Source of the DNA: an uncultured Flavobacteriia bacterium
GTDB lineage: Bacteria; Bacteroidota; Bacteroidia; Flavobacteriales_D; Crocinitomicaceae
NCBI GenBank assembly: GCA_903930085.1
Contig: CAIYXD010000575.1
Location: 1-6,498 of the forward strand
DNA: 6,498 nucleotides
Reading direction: 5' to 3'
Shown here: positions 5,139 through 6,498 of the stretch, piece by piece
Layout of the letters: the number at the start of each line of letters is the position of its first letter
How positions within the stretch are numbered: position 1 is the stretch's first letter
The notes under the pieces: generated by a model
What the model saw: the letters and a program-made list of their open reading frames with translations, nothing else
The model's database searches: none
Told to the model about the DNA's origin: nothing
Position numbers and translations under genes: made by a program

Positions 5139-6498
5139 ATGAGCGCGAAAGAAAAAATGAAAAAGAGTTTGGTCGGTAGGATTTTAAAGTGGACAGGAAT
5201 AAGTCTTGGAATACTCATTATCCTTTTATTACTGGTTCCGATAATTTTTAAAAATCAACTAAAAGATTTGGTAATTAAAGAGGTAAACAAATCGTTGACA
5301 GCGGAATTATCCATGGGCGATTTTGACCTGACGTTTATCAGTACATTTCCCAATATGACCATTCAACTGGACGATACAAAACTTGTTGGAACAGGGAAAT
5401 TCAAGGGAATTGAACTTGCCAAAATCAAACAGTTTCGCGCAGATGTTGGCTTTTGGAATGTTGTTGGTGGATCTCAAATTGAAATCGATGCAATTCACTT
5501 GGAAGAACCATCCTTCGATATCCGTATTTTAAAAGATGGCACTGCAAATTACGATATTGTAAAGCCCGATTCCATAAAAACACCGGAGGAACTAGAAGAA
5601 CCTTCCAATTTCAAACTTTCCCTGAAGAAATACAGCATCGCAAAAGGAACGGTTAATTACGACGACCAAGCGTACGATATGTCGTTAAAGATCAAAAACT
5701 TAAACCATTCTGGAAAAGGCGATTTAACGGAGTCAATTGTCGATTTTGAAACAAGTACCAATATGGATCAGTTTTCGTTTGACATGGATGGAATTTCCTA
5801 TTTAACAGAAGTTAAAACCGCAGTTTTGGCCAATTTTTTAATGGAATTCACAGATAAATCCTCCAAATTCACCCTAAAAGAAAATAAATTCAACTTAAAT
5901 GCCTTGAATTTCTCCGTGGACGGATTCTATGAAATGTTCGAAGATTACGATGCAATGGATCTAAAATTGGATGCATCTAAAGCAACGTTCAAAGAATTTC
6001 TATCCTTGCTTCCAACATTTTATAAAACTGGTTATGAAGATATGGTAACAACCGGAAATATGGAAATGGCAGGATTCGTGAAAGGCAGAATGGACGAAAC
6101 AAGCATGCCAGGATGGGATTTTACGCTAAACGCAGCGAATGCTTCCATTCGATATCCAGATCTTCCCGGTACGATTACAAATATTGTATTGGATGCAAAT
6201 TCTAAATTTGTAGGCGGAACGGAAATGGATAAAATGACCATTGACGTTGCTAAATTTCACGCTGATTTTGTTGGGAATTCCATAGACGCAAATTTAAAGA
6301 TGCGCAATCCTATGACCGATCCATTGCTCGTTTCGAAAATTAAAGCAAAATTGGATCTTGCAACATTGAAAAAGGTAATCCCAATGGCAGAAGGCGAATC
6401 GTATTCCGGTAAAATGAACGCAGATGTTTCTGTAAATGGACGCATGAGTTCCTTGGATAAGGGCGATTACGAAGCATTTAAAGCAGAAGGAACTTTGG
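5139..6498 (+). CDS. AsmA-like envelope protein, N-terminal part (runs off window end)
   Basis: The frame stays open from the ATG at 5139 to the last base of the window (453 complete codons plus one base), so the C-terminus and stop are missing. A basic N-terminus (KEKMKKSLVGRILKW) leads into one hydrophobic segment at about residues 20-37, GISLGILIILLLLVPIIF, giving an inner-membrane anchor with the rest in the periplasm. The remainder is rich in repeated short beta-strand units, with AsmA-type features such as STFPNMTIQLDD (68-79) and KDGTANYDI (132-140). AsmA/TamB-like proteins form long beta grooves that carry phospholipids or aid outer-membrane assembly; a role in lipid or outer-membrane homeostasis is inferred here. 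Family members in Bacteroidota are commonly much longer, so perhaps half is missing. The first in-frame ATG after the stop at 5088 is 5139, but Met7 (5157) is also a possible start. It is divergent from the barrel gene. Confidence 0.85.
   Translation, partial: MSAKEKMKKSLVGRILKWTGISLGILIILLLLVPIIFKNQLKDLVIKEVNKSLTAELSMGDFDLTFISTFPNMTIQLDDTKLVGTGKFKGIELAKIKQFRADVGFWNVVGGSQIEIDAIHLEEPSFDIRILKDGTANYDIVKPDSIKTPEELEEPSNFKLSLKKYSIAKGTVNYDDQAYDMSLKIKNLNHSGKGDLTESIVDFETSTNMDQFSFDMDGISYLTEVKTAVLANFLMEFTDKSSKFTLKENKFNLNALNFSVDGFYEMFEDYDAMDLKLDASKATFKEFLSLLPTFYKTGYEDMVTTGNMEMAGFVKGRMDETSMPGWDFTLNAANASIRYPDLPGTITNIVLDANSKFVGGTEMDKMTIDVAKFHADFVGNSIDANLKMRNPMTDPLLVSKIKAKLDLATLKKVIPMAEGESYSGKMNADVSVNGRMSSLDKGDYEAFKAEGTL

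Noticed and set aside
5069..5218. An N-terminal extension of the barrel protein with a hydrophobic stretch, as if a second membrane segment preceded the signal peptide.
   Set aside because: Part of it is antisense to the membrane-anchor codons of the AsmA-like gene, the rest is intergenic, and a complete signal peptide starts at 5068.
5307..6445. Three short minus-strand open frames of 62-69 codons (5307-5498, 6032-6241, 6257-6445).
   Set aside because: They lie antisense within the continuous plus-strand AsmA-like frame, show no recognisable domain and have no start signals.
1..6498. A hidden mobile element, CRISPR array, toxin-antitoxin pair or defence system.
   Set aside because: No repeat array, terminal inverted repeats, integrase, transposase or small paired genes are visible; the coding regions are contiguous, and base and codon use look uniform by eye.

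Overview
The window reads as ordinary chromosomal DNA from an AT-rich member of the Bacteroidota, probably Flavobacteriia-like. The genes are closely packed. None of the six start codons has a recognisable Shine-Dalgarno sequence, which fits that phylum. The protein types also fit: a PF13568-like outer-membrane barrel, a long Nif3 protein with an inserted domain, a coiled-coil zinc-ribbon protein beside it, and an AsmA-like protein with one N-terminal anchor. Placement below phylum level is only a guess. I see no tRNA, rRNA, CRISPR array, insertion sequence, phage gene or attachment site.

Layout from left to right. Bases 1-91 are an upstream flank. Bases 92-1099 (+) encode MurB, the UDP-N-acetylenolpyruvoylglucosamine reductase of peptidoglycan synthesis. 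It converges, across only 14 bp, on a DEAD-box RNA helicase at 1114-2337 (-). The 100-bp gap at 2338-2437 holds a strong minus-strand intrinsic terminator, so the helicase is a transcription unit of its own. To the right is a tight minus-strand three-gene cluster, transcribed in the order outer-membrane beta-barrel protein (4298-5068), Nif3/DUF34-family protein (3197-4291), zinc-ribbon coiled-coil protein (2438-3193). Its gaps are 6 and 3 nt, and it ends at that terminator. A 70-bp divergent intergenic region (5069-5138) separates it from an AsmA-like protein on the plus strand (5139 to the window end). That gene is cut off by the window edge, so it never reaches a stop here.

Functionally the window mixes envelope work (MurB, the barrel protein, the AsmA-like protein) with RNA metabolism (the helicase) and two widely conserved but poorly understood proteins (Nif3 and the zinc-ribbon protein). 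I found no convincing new defence, mobile or biosynthetic system. The most useful points are the Nif3/zinc-ribbon cluster, the strand-asymmetric terminator, the unbounded AsmA-like gene, the corrected start of the barrel gene, and small departures from consensus in the helicase motifs.
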